NCBI RefSeq assembly: GCF_014203955.1
Contig: NZ_JACHKA010000001.1
Location: 3,255,001 to 3,319,000, forward strand
DNA: 64,000 nucleotides
Direction: 5' to 3'
Source of the DNA: Sphingobium lignivorans
GTDB lineage: Bacteria > Pseudomonadota > Alphaproteobacteria > Sphingomonadales > Sphingomonadaceae
The notes beneath the pieces are model-generated. The model made no database searches. It saw only the letters and a program-made list of their open reading frames with translations, and was not told where the DNA came from. Positions 44,695 to 53,256 of the stretch are shown in pieces. The position numbers and the translations under genes were made by a program. Position 1 is the stretch's first letter. Each line of letters begins with the position of its first letter.

Positions 44695-46108
44695 CGAGGA
44701 TCGGGTCCGGAATCTGCAGGCGATCTACGGCTATTATGCCGACCGCAGGATGTGGGACGATGTCGTGGATCTTTTCGCCGAGGACGCCGTGGTGGAGATC
44801 GGGCGGCAAGGTGTCTGGCGAGGCAAGGCGGGGGTTCGCCGCTGGCTCGACGGCATTGGCGAACAGGGGCTGCGCCATGGCCAGCTGAACGACAGGGTCC
44901 AGTTCAATGTGACCGTGAAGGTCGCTCCTGGGGGCAACGAGGCCTATGCGCGGGGTATCGAACTGGGAATGCTCGGCGAGGCGGATCGCGAACAGGGCTG
45001 GTGGGAGATCACGACGTTCCACAACCGGTTCGTCCGGCAGGACGGCGTCTGGAAGCTACAGGAGATGCGCCGGTTCGTGCAGGCGAAGACGGATATTTTC
45101 CTGGGTTGGGGCAAGAGCCGGATTTCCGATCCGGTCCCCGTCGGCGCGACCGCTCCCGACAGGCCAGATGTGCAGGCCTCGCCGGCTGCTCTGGTGCCGG
45201 CCTTCCTCGGCAGACACCCGGTCACGGGCAGGCTGGTGCAGGCGAAGGGCCGGGCAAAGCTGGTCGCGACCGGTCCGCTGACCGGCAGGATCGCCGCCGG
45301 CAAGGATGCCCCGGTCGACAGCGACGAGATCCGCCGCCGCCTCGATCGATCCAGAGCCTGGGACGGAGCGATGAACGTGGGGGCGGCCTACGGCTTCTAC
45401 CTCGATGATTCCCGCCCTGCCGGTTTCGCCGGGCTGATCGCCGAGAAGGGCTTCAAGGTGACGCCCGCGATCGGCTATTATATCGGCCGTGACCGGATCC
45501 TGGCGGCCCGCGCACCGAGCGCCGAACCGGAGAAGCGGCCCGGCATTTCCTATCATTGGCTGGTACAGCCGGTCTTCCTGATTTCCGACGACGGCCGGTC
45601 CGCAACGGGCCACGTCCGCCTGTTCAACTTCCGCACGGGAAAGACGGTCGGCAAGGCCGGCGACCTTTTCGGCGCGTCGTTTTGGGGCGGGATGTACTAC
45701 AATCAGTATGTGCTCGAGAACGGCCACTGGCGGATCTGGGACCTGACGATCGAGGAGCCCTTCATCAGGTCGCTGGCCTGGAAGGACGGTCTCTGGGCAA
45801 AGGTCAAGGATCCGGTTCCCCCGCGCCCCGGCAACGCGGCAGCCGCGGCTTCGAATCCCTTCCCGCCGGATATTCCGATCAAGGCGCTGGGCAAGCGCGC
45901 GGAAGGCTTTCGGGGCGGAACGGGGCAAACGATCGAATGGCCTTCGATCATGCCGATGTGGTTCGAGTTTACCAATCCCGTCAGCGGACGCGTCCCTCCG
46001 CTTCACCAGACGGACTGCACCCCCTGCCTTGTCAGGCCGGACCTGCGGCTGGATCGCAATGGCTACCAGCGACCGCCCGATGCTCCGGCGGCCAATCGCT
46101 CGCCGTAA
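44603..46108 (+). CDS. NTF2/SnoaL-like protein, C-terminal piece of a frameshifted gene
   Basis: This frame continues the previous one after a +1 shift: ARPEALPALQKRVSLLNDEDRVRNLQAIYGYYADRRMWDDVVDLF is domain 2, and AWDGAMNVGAAYGFYLDD begins domain 3. It closes with MWFEFTNPVSGRVPPLHQTDCTPC, the C-terminal signature of this family. The ATG at 44603 has no good ribosome site and would give a proline-rich start without signal peptide, so an independent gene is unlikely. Joined with the upstream piece it would give a protein of about 690 residues, like the 659-aa paralogue. Function unknown, probably periplasmic. Confidence 0.78.
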   Translation: MPASPFIPPPPRPARPEALPALQKRVSLLNDEDRVRNLQAIYGYYADRRMWDDVVDLFAEDAVVEIGRQGVWRGKAGVRRWLDGIGEQGLRHGQLNDRVQFNVTVKVAPGGNEAYARGIELGMLGEADREQGWWEITTFHNRFVRQDGVWKLQEMRRFVQAKTDIFLGWGKSRISDPVPVGATAPDRPDVQASPAALVPAFLGRHPVTGRLVQAKGRAKLVATGPLTGRIAAGKDAPVDSDEIRRRLDRSRAWDGAMNVGAAYGFYLDDSRPAGFAGLIAEKGFKVTPAIGYYIGRDRILAARAPSAEPEKRPGISYHWLVQPVFLISDDGRSATGHVRLFNFRTGKTVGKAGDLFGASFWGGMYYNQYVLENGHWRIWDLTIEEPFIRSLAWKDGLWAKVKDPVPPRPGNAAAAASNPFPPDIPIKALGKRAEGFRGGTGQTIEWPSIMPMWFEFTNPVSGRVPPLHQTDCTPCLVRPDLRLDRNGYQRPPDAPAANRSP

Positions 46109-46132
46109 AGGCCGGCGGCGCGACGATGGACG

Positions 46133-46984
46133 CTACGGTCGCAATAGACCGCATTCATTGTCGAAACTGTAGAGGCGCGCCGGATTGTCGACCAGCACGG
46201 CCCTCAGCAGGCCATCATCACCCAATATCTCGTGGCACAGCCCCAGAAGTGCGAGGTCGTCGGGCACCGGGCCCTTGATATTCGGATGAGGCCAGTCCGT
46301 TCCCCACAGGATCCTGTCCGGCGCTGCGTCGACGATTCGCCGCACGAAGGGGATGACATCCCGCCAGGGAGCCCCGGCCGCCGATGCCCTGTCGCATCCG
46401 GAAATCTTGATCCACACGTCCGGGCGCCGCGCAAAATCGAGCAGCGCCCGAAAGGGTTCCTGATCCAGCCCTGCACCGGCGTCGATCCGACCCAGATGAT
46501 CGATGACCGCCGGCACGGGCAGGCCTTCGAGATAGGGTCGCAGCACGGGAAGATCTGCCCCGCCAACATGCAGGACGACATGCCAGCCCAGCCGCTCGAT
46601 GCGCTTCATCATGTCGCGGAAAGCGTCCAGTGGCGGCGGCGGCGAGAGGTGCGGCAGGAAGTTGTAGCGAATGCCGCGAATGCCGTTCCGGTCGAGAATG
46701 TCCAGCGCCTCATCCCCGATATCGAACGGGACCAGGGCGACGCCACGATAGCGCCCGCCGGATGCCGCGATCGCATCGATCATGGCGCGATGGTCGAAGC
46801 CATGGGCGTTGGGCTGAACCAGCACCGCCCGGTCGATGCCAAGGCTGCGGTGCAATTCGAAAAGGGCCTCGCGGGGTGCATCTTCCGGTGTGTAGCTGCG
46901 GGCCGGGTCGTAGGGGTAGACACTGGCCGGACCGAAGATATGGCAATGCGCATCACAGGCGCCCGCCGGCAGCGCAGGCATCAT
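46133..46984 (-). CDS. Amidohydrolase, 2-pyrone-4,6-dicarboxylate hydrolase (LigI)-like
   Basis: A 283-residue TIM-barrel metal hydrolase of the Amidohydro_2 family. LigI-like blocks are visible: GACDAHCHIFGPASVYPYDPARSYTPEDAP, AVLVQPNAHGFDHRAMID, VVLHVGGADLPVL, VIDHLGRIDAG and ILWGTDWPHPN. LigI opens a pyrone lactone in sphingomonad lignin-type aromatic catabolism; this gene may act on that or on a related lactone. I chose ATG 46984, which overlaps the upstream stop (ATGA 46981-46984); the frame to 47083 is an unsupported extension. It is last in a three-gene operon read away from the LysR gene. Confidence 0.86.
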   Translation of the reverse strand: MMPALPAGACDAHCHIFGPASVYPYDPARSYTPEDAPREALFELHRSLGIDRAVLVQPNAHGFDHRAMIDAIAASGGRYRGVALVPFDIGDEALDILDRNGIRGIRYNFLPHLSPPPPLDAFRDMMKRIERLGWHVVLHVGGADLPVLRPYLEGLPVPAVIDHLGRIDAGAGLDQEPFRALLDFARRPDVWIKISGCDRASAAGAPWRDVIPFVRRIVDAAPDRILWGTDWPHPNIKGPVPDDLALLGLCHEILGDDGLLRAVLVDNPARLYSFDNECGLLRP

Positions 46985-47610
46985 GAGCCGCGATAATCCA
47001 GGCGCCGTGACATGAAGCGACGCGTATTCCGGAATGTCGGCCGCACGCGCGAGCTCCATTCCGTCGCCCGCACCGCCAGCCACGGATCGCTGTCGAGCAC
47101 ATCCGCCGCCGTCAGATCGTAACAGGCGAAATAGGGCGGTGAACCCTCGAAGCAGATCATGCGCTGCGCGAAAACCGTGCCGGGCACTGCGGCAAGTCCG
47201 GGCATGTGCTCGGTGTCATACCAGCGCTCGAGCTCGCCCGCCCCTCCGGCCTCGACATCGGTATGCACGACATATCGGAAAGGTGCCGGTTGCCCTGCAG
47301 AGGCACCCGCGACGGCAAGGCGAGGTGACAGGAGACTGACGGACACCGGTCCGAGCATCAGCGGTTCCATCAACTCGTCCAGCAGGCCCTTGATGTCCGG
47401 AACCGCCGGAACCTGCCGACCCGCGGCAAGATAGGCGGTGACGCGGCCAGTGACGAGGTCCTGATATGCAGCGAAATGCTTGGAATGGCCGGCAAGCGCA
47501 CGGACCAGCTCTCCCAGCGAGGTCATCAGCGCGTCCAACGTGTCGGCATGGGGATCAAGCTCGATCAGGATCGTAGGGCCCGCGCCGTCACCATTCGCCT
47601 CAACGGACAT
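46981..47610 (-). CDS. Dabb/EthD-like ferredoxin-fold protein
   Basis: About 209 residues, with two alpha/beta ferredoxin-like halves. The second half is the clearest: FRYVVHTDVEAGGAGELERWYDTEHMPGLAAVPGTVFAQRMICFEG, of the kind found in Dabb, EthD and DUF4286-type proteins, where the WYDTEHM stretch is characteristic. Such proteins are often small-molecule lyases, cyclases or accessory factors. ATG 47610 overlaps the upstream stop at 47600; the longer frame to 47673 adds an unlikely leader. It lies between the CMD-like and LigI-like genes, so a part in ring-cleavage product processing is inferred. Confidence 0.7.
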   Translation of the reverse strand: MSVEANGDGAGPTILIELDPHADTLDALMTSLGELVRALAGHSKHFAAYQDLVTGRVTAYLAAGRQVPAVPDIKGLLDELMEPLMLGPVSVSLLSPRLAVAGASAGQPAPFRYVVHTDVEAGGAGELERWYDTEHMPGLAAVPGTVFAQRMICFEGSPPYFACYDLTAADVLDSDPWLAVRATEWSSRVRPTFRNTRRFMSRRLDYRGS

Positions 47611-48115
47611 GGAGCGCCTCCAGGAACCGCGAGACCATGTTATATGCCGCGATCGTGGCGGTGAGCTCGACAATGCCCTGTGCGTCGAAGACCGCGGAGA
47701 CCCGCTCGAACAGTGGCGCGGGCACCTGGATCTGGCGGGTCATGCTGTCGGTATAGTCGAGCACCAGCGCTTCGATCGGATCGAAAGGCGCGCGGTCCCC
47801 GTCCCGGCAGGCGGCGATCTTCTCGCTGGAGAGGCCCGCGGCCTGCGCATGCGGCACATGCTGCTCGAACTCGTAGGGAGCCTCGTTGAGCACGGCGATG
47901 CGAAGAATGATCAATTCGCGCAGGGCAGGCGCTATGCCGGTTTTCTGGCGGATCGCCGTCAGCAGCGCTTCCCACCCGGCCGCGACCGGCCTGCTGTGGA
48001 GAAGAATGCCGTACAGAGCCGATATCCGGCCCCGGCTTGCGCGAATTTGTGCCTCGGCCGCCATACCCTCGGCATCGGCGGCGGGAGGCGCGGGGAGAAT
48101 TCTGGATGGGTTCAT
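47600..48115 (-). CDS. Carboxymuconolactone decarboxylase-family protein
   Basis: About 171 residues of the CMD/AhpD fold: RISALYGILLHSRPVAAGWEALL, RELIILRIAVLNEAPYEFEQHVPHAQAAGLSSEKI, ALVLDYTDSMTRQIQVP. It lacks the redox CxxC of AhpD-type members, so a decarboxylase or lyase role is likelier than a peroxidase partner. ATG 48115 (MNPSRILPAP) fits the family; the frame to 48160 would run into the LysR start region. It is the first gene of the operon with the Dabb-like and LigI-like genes and is divergent from a LysR regulator. Confidence 0.87.
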   Translation of the reverse strand: MNPSRILPAPPAADAEGMAAEAQIRASRGRISALYGILLHSRPVAAGWEALLTAIRQKTGIAPALRELIILRIAVLNEAPYEFEQHVPHAQAAGLSSEKIAACRDGDRAPFDPIEALVLDYTDSMTRQIQVPAPLFERVSAVFDAQGIVELTATIAAYNMVSRFLEALHVR

Positions 48116-48180
48116 GAGAAAGGTCCGGCTTTGGTGGACAAACAGTCGCGTTGCTCCCAATATCGGTCACTGGAGAGCCA

Positions 48181-49113
48181 ATGGACATTCGGGAACTGCG
48201 GTCGTTCATCCATGTCGCACGACTTGGGAGCGTCAATCGGGCCGCCACGCATCTGAACATCGCCCAGCCAGCGCTCAGCCGGCAGCTTCAGAAGCTGGAG
48301 GAAGCATTGGGCGTCCGGCTCTTCACCCGGAGCGGCCGGGGTGTCGACCTGACCGAGGCCGGAGCCCTGCTTCTCGGTCAGGCCGAGCAGCTGATCAATC
48401 AGTTCGACGCCACGGCCGAGCTGGTCAGCGGCCGTGTTCACCGGGCCCAGGGCCATGTCACCGTTGGTCTTCCCCCGACATGCGGGCTGCTGATCGGCCC
48501 CGAGCTGTTCCGGCGCTTTCGCGAGCAATGGCCCAACGCTACTTTGATCCTTCGCGAAGGCATCAGTTCCTCGCTCGAGGAATGGCTCGTCGACCGTCGC
48601 ATCGACATTGCGGTCATGCACAATCCCCTGCCGATGGCCGGCGTGGAGATCGAACCGCTCCTGCATGAGCACATGGTCCTCGTCTCGCCGCCGGATGCGT
48701 CGATCGCGGATGAAATCCGCCTTCGTGACATCTCCCGCCTGCCACTCATTCTGCCTGCGCTGCCGCACAGCAATCGCCGGCTCGTGGAGCGAGCGGTGGC
48801 CCAGAATGGGGGCCGATTGTCCATCGTCGCGGAAGTCGACAGCGTGCCGTTCGTCAAGGAACTGGTGAAACGGGGGTATGGCCATACCATCCAGACCCAT
48901 GCCGGCGCCGCGCGCGAGGAAGCGGACGGCACGCTCTGCCTGCGGCCGATCCGCAGGCCGCAGCTGATGTCGACCCTGGCACTGGGTGTCACGAGCGGCG
49001 GGGCCCAGAACTGGCTGACCTCGGAGACCGCACAGCTGGTTCGAACGATCATCCGCTCGCTCGTCGAACGGCAGGAGTGGATCGGCGCTCGAATGATGGA
49101 TCAGGCCGACTGA
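48181..49113 (+). CDS. LysR-family transcriptional regulator
   Basis: About 310 residues: winged HTH (MDIRELRSFIHVARLGSVNRAATHLNIAQPALSRQLQKLEEALGVRLFTRSGRGVDLTEAG) and an effector domain (GHVTVGLPPTCGLLIGPELFRRFREQWPNATLILREG). It resembles the Nac/Cbl/citrate-type group that regulates aromatic or nitrogen catabolism. ATG 48181 follows GGAGAG closely; the frame from 48151 is an extension. It is divergent from the CMD-Dabb-LigI-like operon with 65 bases between starts, the classical LysR layout, so it probably controls that operon. It is convergent with dctA at 49119. Confidence 0.92.
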   Translation: MDIRELRSFIHVARLGSVNRAATHLNIAQPALSRQLQKLEEALGVRLFTRSGRGVDLTEAGALLLGQAEQLINQFDATAELVSGRVHRAQGHVTVGLPPTCGLLIGPELFRRFREQWPNATLILREGISSSLEEWLVDRRIDIAVMHNPLPMAGVEIEPLLHEHMVLVSPPDASIADEIRLRDISRLPLILPALPHSNRRLVERAVAQNGGRLSIVAEVDSVPFVKELVKRGYGHTIQTHAGAAREEADGTLCLRPIRRPQLMSTLALGVTSGGAQNWLTSETAQLVRTIIRSLVERQEWIGARMMDQAD

Positions 49114-49118
49114 GCGCG

Positions 49119-50423
49119 TCACGACCGCGTCTCCTCGGCGTGCGGGACGGTGCCGCCGCCGCTTATGACAGCGTCCACCTCCGCGGCGGTCCAGCGCTCG
49201 AACCGCTCCTTGTCGAACCCGCCCTCCCAGCGCGCGACGACCAGTACCGCGACACAATTGCCTATGATGTTGGTAAGTGCGGTGCAGGTGGCCATGAGGC
49301 GGTCGACGCCGAACAGAAGCCCCAGACCGTTCAAGGGCAACTTCTGGACCGTCTGGAGAGTCGCGGCCAGCTTGACGAACGCGCCGCCCGCCACGGCCGT
49401 TCCTCCTTTCGAGGTCAGCATGATGACTGCCAGAATTGCGATCTGGTCGGCCAGGCCGAGCGGCGTGTCGGTGGCTTGCGCAATGAAGCCGACTGCCAGG
49501 GCCATGTAGATTGCCGTCCCGTCGAGATTGAAGCTGTACCCCGCCGGCACGACGAACCCGACGACGGCCTTGTCGCACCCGCAGGCTTCGAGCTTGGCGA
49601 TCAGGCGGGGTAGCACGACCTCGCCCGATGCGGTGCCGAGGACGAGCATCATCTCGTCCCGGATCAGGGACACCAGCCTGCCGAGCGATATGCCCAGCGC
49701 CATCAATATGCCGCCCAGTACGCACACCACGAACACCAGCGACGTCGCCCAGTAAAGGAGGACGAGCTTCGTCAGGTAGAGGAGGGTTTGCGGCCCGAAG
49801 GAGCCCAGCGCAGCCGCGAGCGCGCCGAAGGCACCCAGCGGCGCGAGGCGCATGATGAAGCCGAGAATGCGGAACAGGATGGTCTGGGCTTCGTCGATGC
49901 CCCGCAGCAGCGCCGAGTCCGGGCGCACCCCGCCGATGCTCAGCGCCGCGCCGACGAGAAGCGAGACGAACAGGACCTGCAATATCTCTCCATCCGCGAA
50001 GGCCCCCACCAGCGTCTTGGGTACGATGCTCATGAGGAAATGGAGAGCCGTGAACTCGCTGGCCGCGCCCGCCACTTGCGCCAGCGCGGGCCCCGAATTC
50101 ATCATCTGGGCATGCAGCCCGTCTCCGGGCCGGAAAATATTCGCTGCAGCAAAGCCCAGCACCATTGCGACCGTGGTGACGAGCTCGAAGTAGATCAGAG
50201 TCTTGAGGGCGAGCCGGCCGAGCTGTTTCATGTCCGCAACATGAGTCAGGCCAAGGACGACCGAACAGAAGATGATCGGGGCGAGCATCATGCGCAGCAG
50301 TGCGATGAACAGGTCCCCCAGAGGCTTCATCGAGCGCGCGAAATCGGGCGCCAGCAGCCCGACCAGCACGGCGCAGACAATCGCGATCAGAACCTGAATA
50401 TAGAGCTGTCCGAATATCCGCAT
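49119..50423 (-). CDS. Dicarboxylate/amino-acid:cation symporter, second copy
   Basis: A 434-residue SLC1-like carrier with the landmarks VPAGYSFNLDGTAIYMA, LTSKGGTAVAGGAFVKLAATL and GVDRLMATCTALTNIIGNCVAV. It is a paralogue of the symporter at 2361-3719 but clearly diverged. It sits in the catabolic island after an MFS gene and a LysR gene and probably imports a C4-dicarboxylate or a pathway acid. A perfect LysR-type dyad lies upstream at 50502-50520. Confidence 0.9.
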   Translation of the reverse strand: MRIFGQLYIQVLIAIVCAVLVGLLAPDFARSMKPLGDLFIALLRMMLAPIIFCSVVLGLTHVADMKQLGRLALKTLIYFELVTTVAMVLGFAAANIFRPGDGLHAQMMNSGPALAQVAGAASEFTALHFLMSIVPKTLVGAFADGEILQVLFVSLLVGAALSIGGVRPDSALLRGIDEAQTILFRILGFIMRLAPLGAFGALAAALGSFGPQTLLYLTKLVLLYWATSLVFVVCVLGGILMALGISLGRLVSLIRDEMMLVLGTASGEVVLPRLIAKLEACGCDKAVVGFVVPAGYSFNLDGTAIYMALAVGFIAQATDTPLGLADQIAILAVIMLTSKGGTAVAGGAFVKLAATLQTVQKLPLNGLGLLFGVDRLMATCTALTNIIGNCVAVLVVARWEGGFDKERFERWTAAEVDAVISGGGTVPHAEETRS

Positions 50424-50501
50424 GCTGCGCCCCTGCCCTTGACCTCACTCCCTGAAGACCAGAATTGGCGCAGCGAACAAATACTTTGTCAGCATCCTTC
50501 C

Positions 50502-50520
50502 TTATGCCGCGCCGGCATAA
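50502..50520. promoter_or_regulatory. Perfect dyad with LysR T-N11-A core upstream of the symporter
   Basis: TTATGCCG and CGGCATAA form a perfect 8-base dyad with a 3-base centre and contain T-N11-A, the core of LysR boxes. It is 79 bases before the symporter start at 50423. The nearest LysR gene is the one at 48181, just past the symporter; a link is inference. Confidence 0.5.
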
Positions 50521-50524
50521 TCGA

Positions 50525-50548
50525 CCGGGAAATGTCTTCACTTCCCGG
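50525..50548 (-). terminator. Hairpin after the Spinster-type MFS gene
   Basis: CCGGGAA (50525-50531) and TTCCCGG (50542-50548) pair perfectly around a 10-base loop, about 43 bases past the MFS stop at 50591. There is no clear T-run. It may end the MFS transcript before the symporter promoter. Confidence 0.35.
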
Positions 50549-50590
50549 ACTTATCGTGACGACGTCTGCTCGGCCTGCCGGGATCAGGAC

Positions 50591-51904
50591 CTAGCGCAGC
50601 GCATAATGCCCGTCCCGTCGGGCCAGTCGCCCTGCCCACAAGAAGCAGATCGCTGCCATCAGGTAACAAACAGCCACCATGATCATCGAATAACGGATGC
50701 CCTGATCGCCGTGGATGGGCATAAGAAGGTCGTTCAATATGCCGACGGCCAGCGGACCGCATAACTGGCCGAGGAGATTGGCCACGAAGACTTTGACCGC
50801 CAGCGCCACCGTCTTCATATTCTCGGGCGAAAGGGCGACGATGACCGCGAAGAGCGGACCTTGCGCCGCTGTGTGAAGCGCACCCGAGATCAGCATCCCC
50901 ATGATCCAGACGGACCTGGTGTCGCTCAGAAGGAACATGAGGTAAGCGGGGGCTACGACCAGGCACACCAGGGCCGGCACCCCGAACCTCCAGCGTTCGT
51001 CCCGGCGGCCCAGTCGGTCAGCCATCCACCCCACGAACAGGATGCCGAAGACTGCAACAAAGCCGCGCGACGGTGTGACGTAAAGGCCCACCTCGGTGAC
51101 CGTCAGGCCATGTACCCGCACGATAAGCGCCGAGGTCCAGGCGCTCGACGCATTCAGCGCCCCGCCGGTGAACGCGACGCCCAGCATCATCGCGCGAAAC
51201 GCCGGCACTTTCCACAGGCCGAACATCGCCTGGATCAGTGTCACCACGGGCGCCCGCTCGGCCCGGCCTTCCAGTCTACGCTCCGGTTCCCGGACTGTCA
51301 GAAAGAAGATGATAGCGAGCAGGAGCCCGAAAAAGCCCGCGAACTGGAAGGCGGCGCGCCAGCCATGAATGCCGGCGATCCAGGCCGTCAGCGGAAGGAA
51401 GACGATGGCATCGATGGCAAAGGCTGTCTGGAAGATGGCAAGCGCAAACGGTCGGCGCTCCCGCGACACGACATCGGAGATCATGGACTGGGACGGAGCG
51501 ACCCCGGCCGCCTCTCCCGCGGCCATCATCAGTCGACAGATCGCCAGTTGGATGCCGTTCACCGCATAGCCGGTCAGGGCTGTCATGAAGCTCCAGAGAG
51601 CGAAACCGGCTGTGATGATGTTGCGGCGGCTGGAACGGTCAGCAAGGCTGGCGATGGGCAGACAGAGCAGCGCATAGACCAGCCCGAAAGCCACTCCCGA
51701 AATTAGACCCAGCGCCGTGTCGCTCAGGTCCAGATCGTCCTTGATCAGCGGCAGAAGAAGGCCGAGCAGCGAACGGTCGAGATAATTGAAGGTCGAGACT
51801 AATGTGAGGAAGCCCACCGCCCAGGCCGCGCGGACAGAAGTCTGGGTATCGGCCGCGCCCGCTTCAAGGCTGGGAGAGGAGTCTGGCGCTGACGCATTGG
51901 ACAC
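50591..51904 (-). CDS. MFS transporter (Spinster-like)
   Basis: A 437-residue twelve-helix carrier: VGFLTLVSTFNYLDRSLLGLLLPLIKDDLDLSDTALGLISGVAFGLVYALLCLPIASLADRSSRRNII is the typical Spinster/ACS N terminus with the RxSRR loop motif. Sphingomonads carry many such genes near TonB receptors, for inner-membrane uptake of the compound brought in by the receptor. It lies downstream of the alpha/beta-hydrolase and receptor B on the same strand (243-base gap). Substrate unknown. Confidence 0.9.
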   Translation of the reverse strand: MSNASAPDSSPSLEAGAADTQTSVRAAWAVGFLTLVSTFNYLDRSLLGLLLPLIKDDLDLSDTALGLISGVAFGLVYALLCLPIASLADRSSRRNIITAGFALWSFMTALTGYAVNGIQLAICRLMMAAGEAAGVAPSQSMISDVVSRERRPFALAIFQTAFAIDAIVFLPLTAWIAGIHGWRAAFQFAGFFGLLLAIIFFLTVREPERRLEGRAERAPVVTLIQAMFGLWKVPAFRAMMLGVAFTGGALNASSAWTSALIVRVHGLTVTEVGLYVTPSRGFVAVFGILFVGWMADRLGRRDERWRFGVPALVCLVVAPAYLMFLLSDTRSVWIMGMLISGALHTAAQGPLFAVIVALSPENMKTVALAVKVFVANLLGQLCGPLAVGILNDLLMPIHGDQGIRYSMIMVAVCYLMAAICFLWAGRLARRDGHYALR

Positions 51905-52147
51905 TTGGCCGTCTCTCCCTTTCAGCTTGTCTGCGCGGCATGAATCCCCCGCCGCATTCTCTTTGAAGACACCCTCCGCAAAACATCATCGAAGATCAAC
52001 CTCGGACCGGATTGCTGCGCACGAAGGCTTCAGGAAGTTTGCGAGGGCCTGAAAGCAGAATGCTGGCGGCTATGCTCGTCACAACTGCCACAGGGAGCCC
52101 CGACCCAACCCCGTCCCGACCGACCTGGCGGCCTGTGCCCATCGCAG

Positions 52148-53104
52148 TCACGTCGCGTGCGCCCTTTCCCGGGCATGCTTTTCGAGAAAGGCGAGCACCG
52201 CCGCGTTAAAGAGGCCCGGGCGTTCCCAATAGGCCGAATGTCCGCATTCCGGAATCACGACCAACTCGCTTCCGGGGATGGAGCGATGAAGCAGACGAGC
52301 GATCGGCGGCGGGGAGAGAAGGTCGGCGTCGCCCGCCACCAGCAGCACCGGCATCCTCAACTGTTCGATGTGGTCCAGCGTCACGGGACGGCCAAACGGC
52401 TGGCTGACGGGCGGATTGTCGCCGCGCGAGCGCGCATGGAATTCGTTCCACTTCTCGACGCCTTGCGGATTGATCATGCGATAGGAAGGCGCGAGTTCAC
52501 GAACATCGTGAGGGACGCCATCGTACCAGGGACCGCGCAAGGAGGCCGCCATTCGTCCGATGACCGGATCGGAAGGGGAGAGCAGCGAGCAGGCCAGGCA
52601 AAGCGATGCGACACGCTCCGGCCAGCTCACCGCGAATGCCGTGGCGACAAAGGCGCCCGCGGCCGTCCCGACGATGTGACACTGCCTTATATCGAGATGG
52701 TCCAGCAACAGGCGCAGGTCGTCGCTCGCGGTCCCGGGATTGGCCGGATCGCCACGCGTGGAGCGCAGAAAGCCTCTCCGCGAATAGCCCACGACGCGAA
52801 AGCCCGCATCGGCAAATGGGGCCGCCTGATAGCCCCAGACTTCTCCGCTGCCGGTACCGGGATGCAGAAGAATGATTGCCGGGGCGTTCTTGTTGCCGCG
52901 TTCCCAATACCACAGGTCGACCCCATCGAGCCTGGCCATCTCCCCGCGGTCCGCCAGTGAAGCGGGTGGCGCCTCGGGCTCCAGTGGCGAGGGATCGCCT
53001 CCGGAGACGCCGGACCGTGCTGCGAGGATCGCGGCTTTGCTTCCTGAGGCCAGTTGGGTTGTAATGACTCCCGCAGCCAGGAAGTATCGCCTGCTTGCCT
53101 TCAC
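52148..53104 (-). CDS. Exported alpha/beta-hydrolase-fold protein without the nucleophilic serine
   Basis: A 318-residue alpha/beta-hydrolase fold with a Tat-like leader (MKASRRYFLAAGVITTQLASG). The fold blocks are clear: IILLHPGTGSGEVWGYQ, RVVGYSRRGFLRS, LLVAGDADLLSPPP (acid) and IPECGHSAYWERP (histidine). The nucleophile elbow reads HIVGTAAGAFVATA, so residue 148 is Ala where GxSxG hydrolases have Ser. Unless this is an error, it cannot use the usual acyl-enzyme route; it may be a lyase, isomerase or binding protein. It lies after receptor B, on the same strand, and before the MFS gene. Confidence 0.85.
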   Translation of the reverse strand: MKASRRYFLAAGVITTQLASGSKAAILAARSGVSGGDPSPLEPEAPPASLADRGEMARLDGVDLWYWERGNKNAPAIILLHPGTGSGEVWGYQAAPFADAGFRVVGYSRRGFLRSTRGDPANPGTASDDLRLLLDHLDIRQCHIVGTAAGAFVATAFAVSWPERVASLCLACSLLSPSDPVIGRMAASLRGPWYDGVPHDVRELAPSYRMINPQGVEKWNEFHARSRGDNPPVSQPFGRPVTLDHIEQLRMPVLLVAGDADLLSPPPIARLLHRSIPGSELVVIPECGHSAYWERPGLFNAAVLAFLEKHARERAHAT

Positions 53105-53256
53105 GCTGCCGATCCTTTCCGCCCGAGCCCGGATTTCAGCACTACAAGATTCCTACCCTGCGGCGTTCCGGGCGCGCCAGGGGGACCTGCCGACCCTGGA
53201 TCGCCTGACCGGGTGTCCTGGGAGAAGAAGACACCCGGTTGCGCAAGGAACTCGCA

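Noticed and set aside
48112..50541. Minus-strand open frame of about 800 codons across the LysR and symporter genes
   Set aside because: It runs antisense to the LysR gene and out of frame with the symporter, both of which have clear family motifs.
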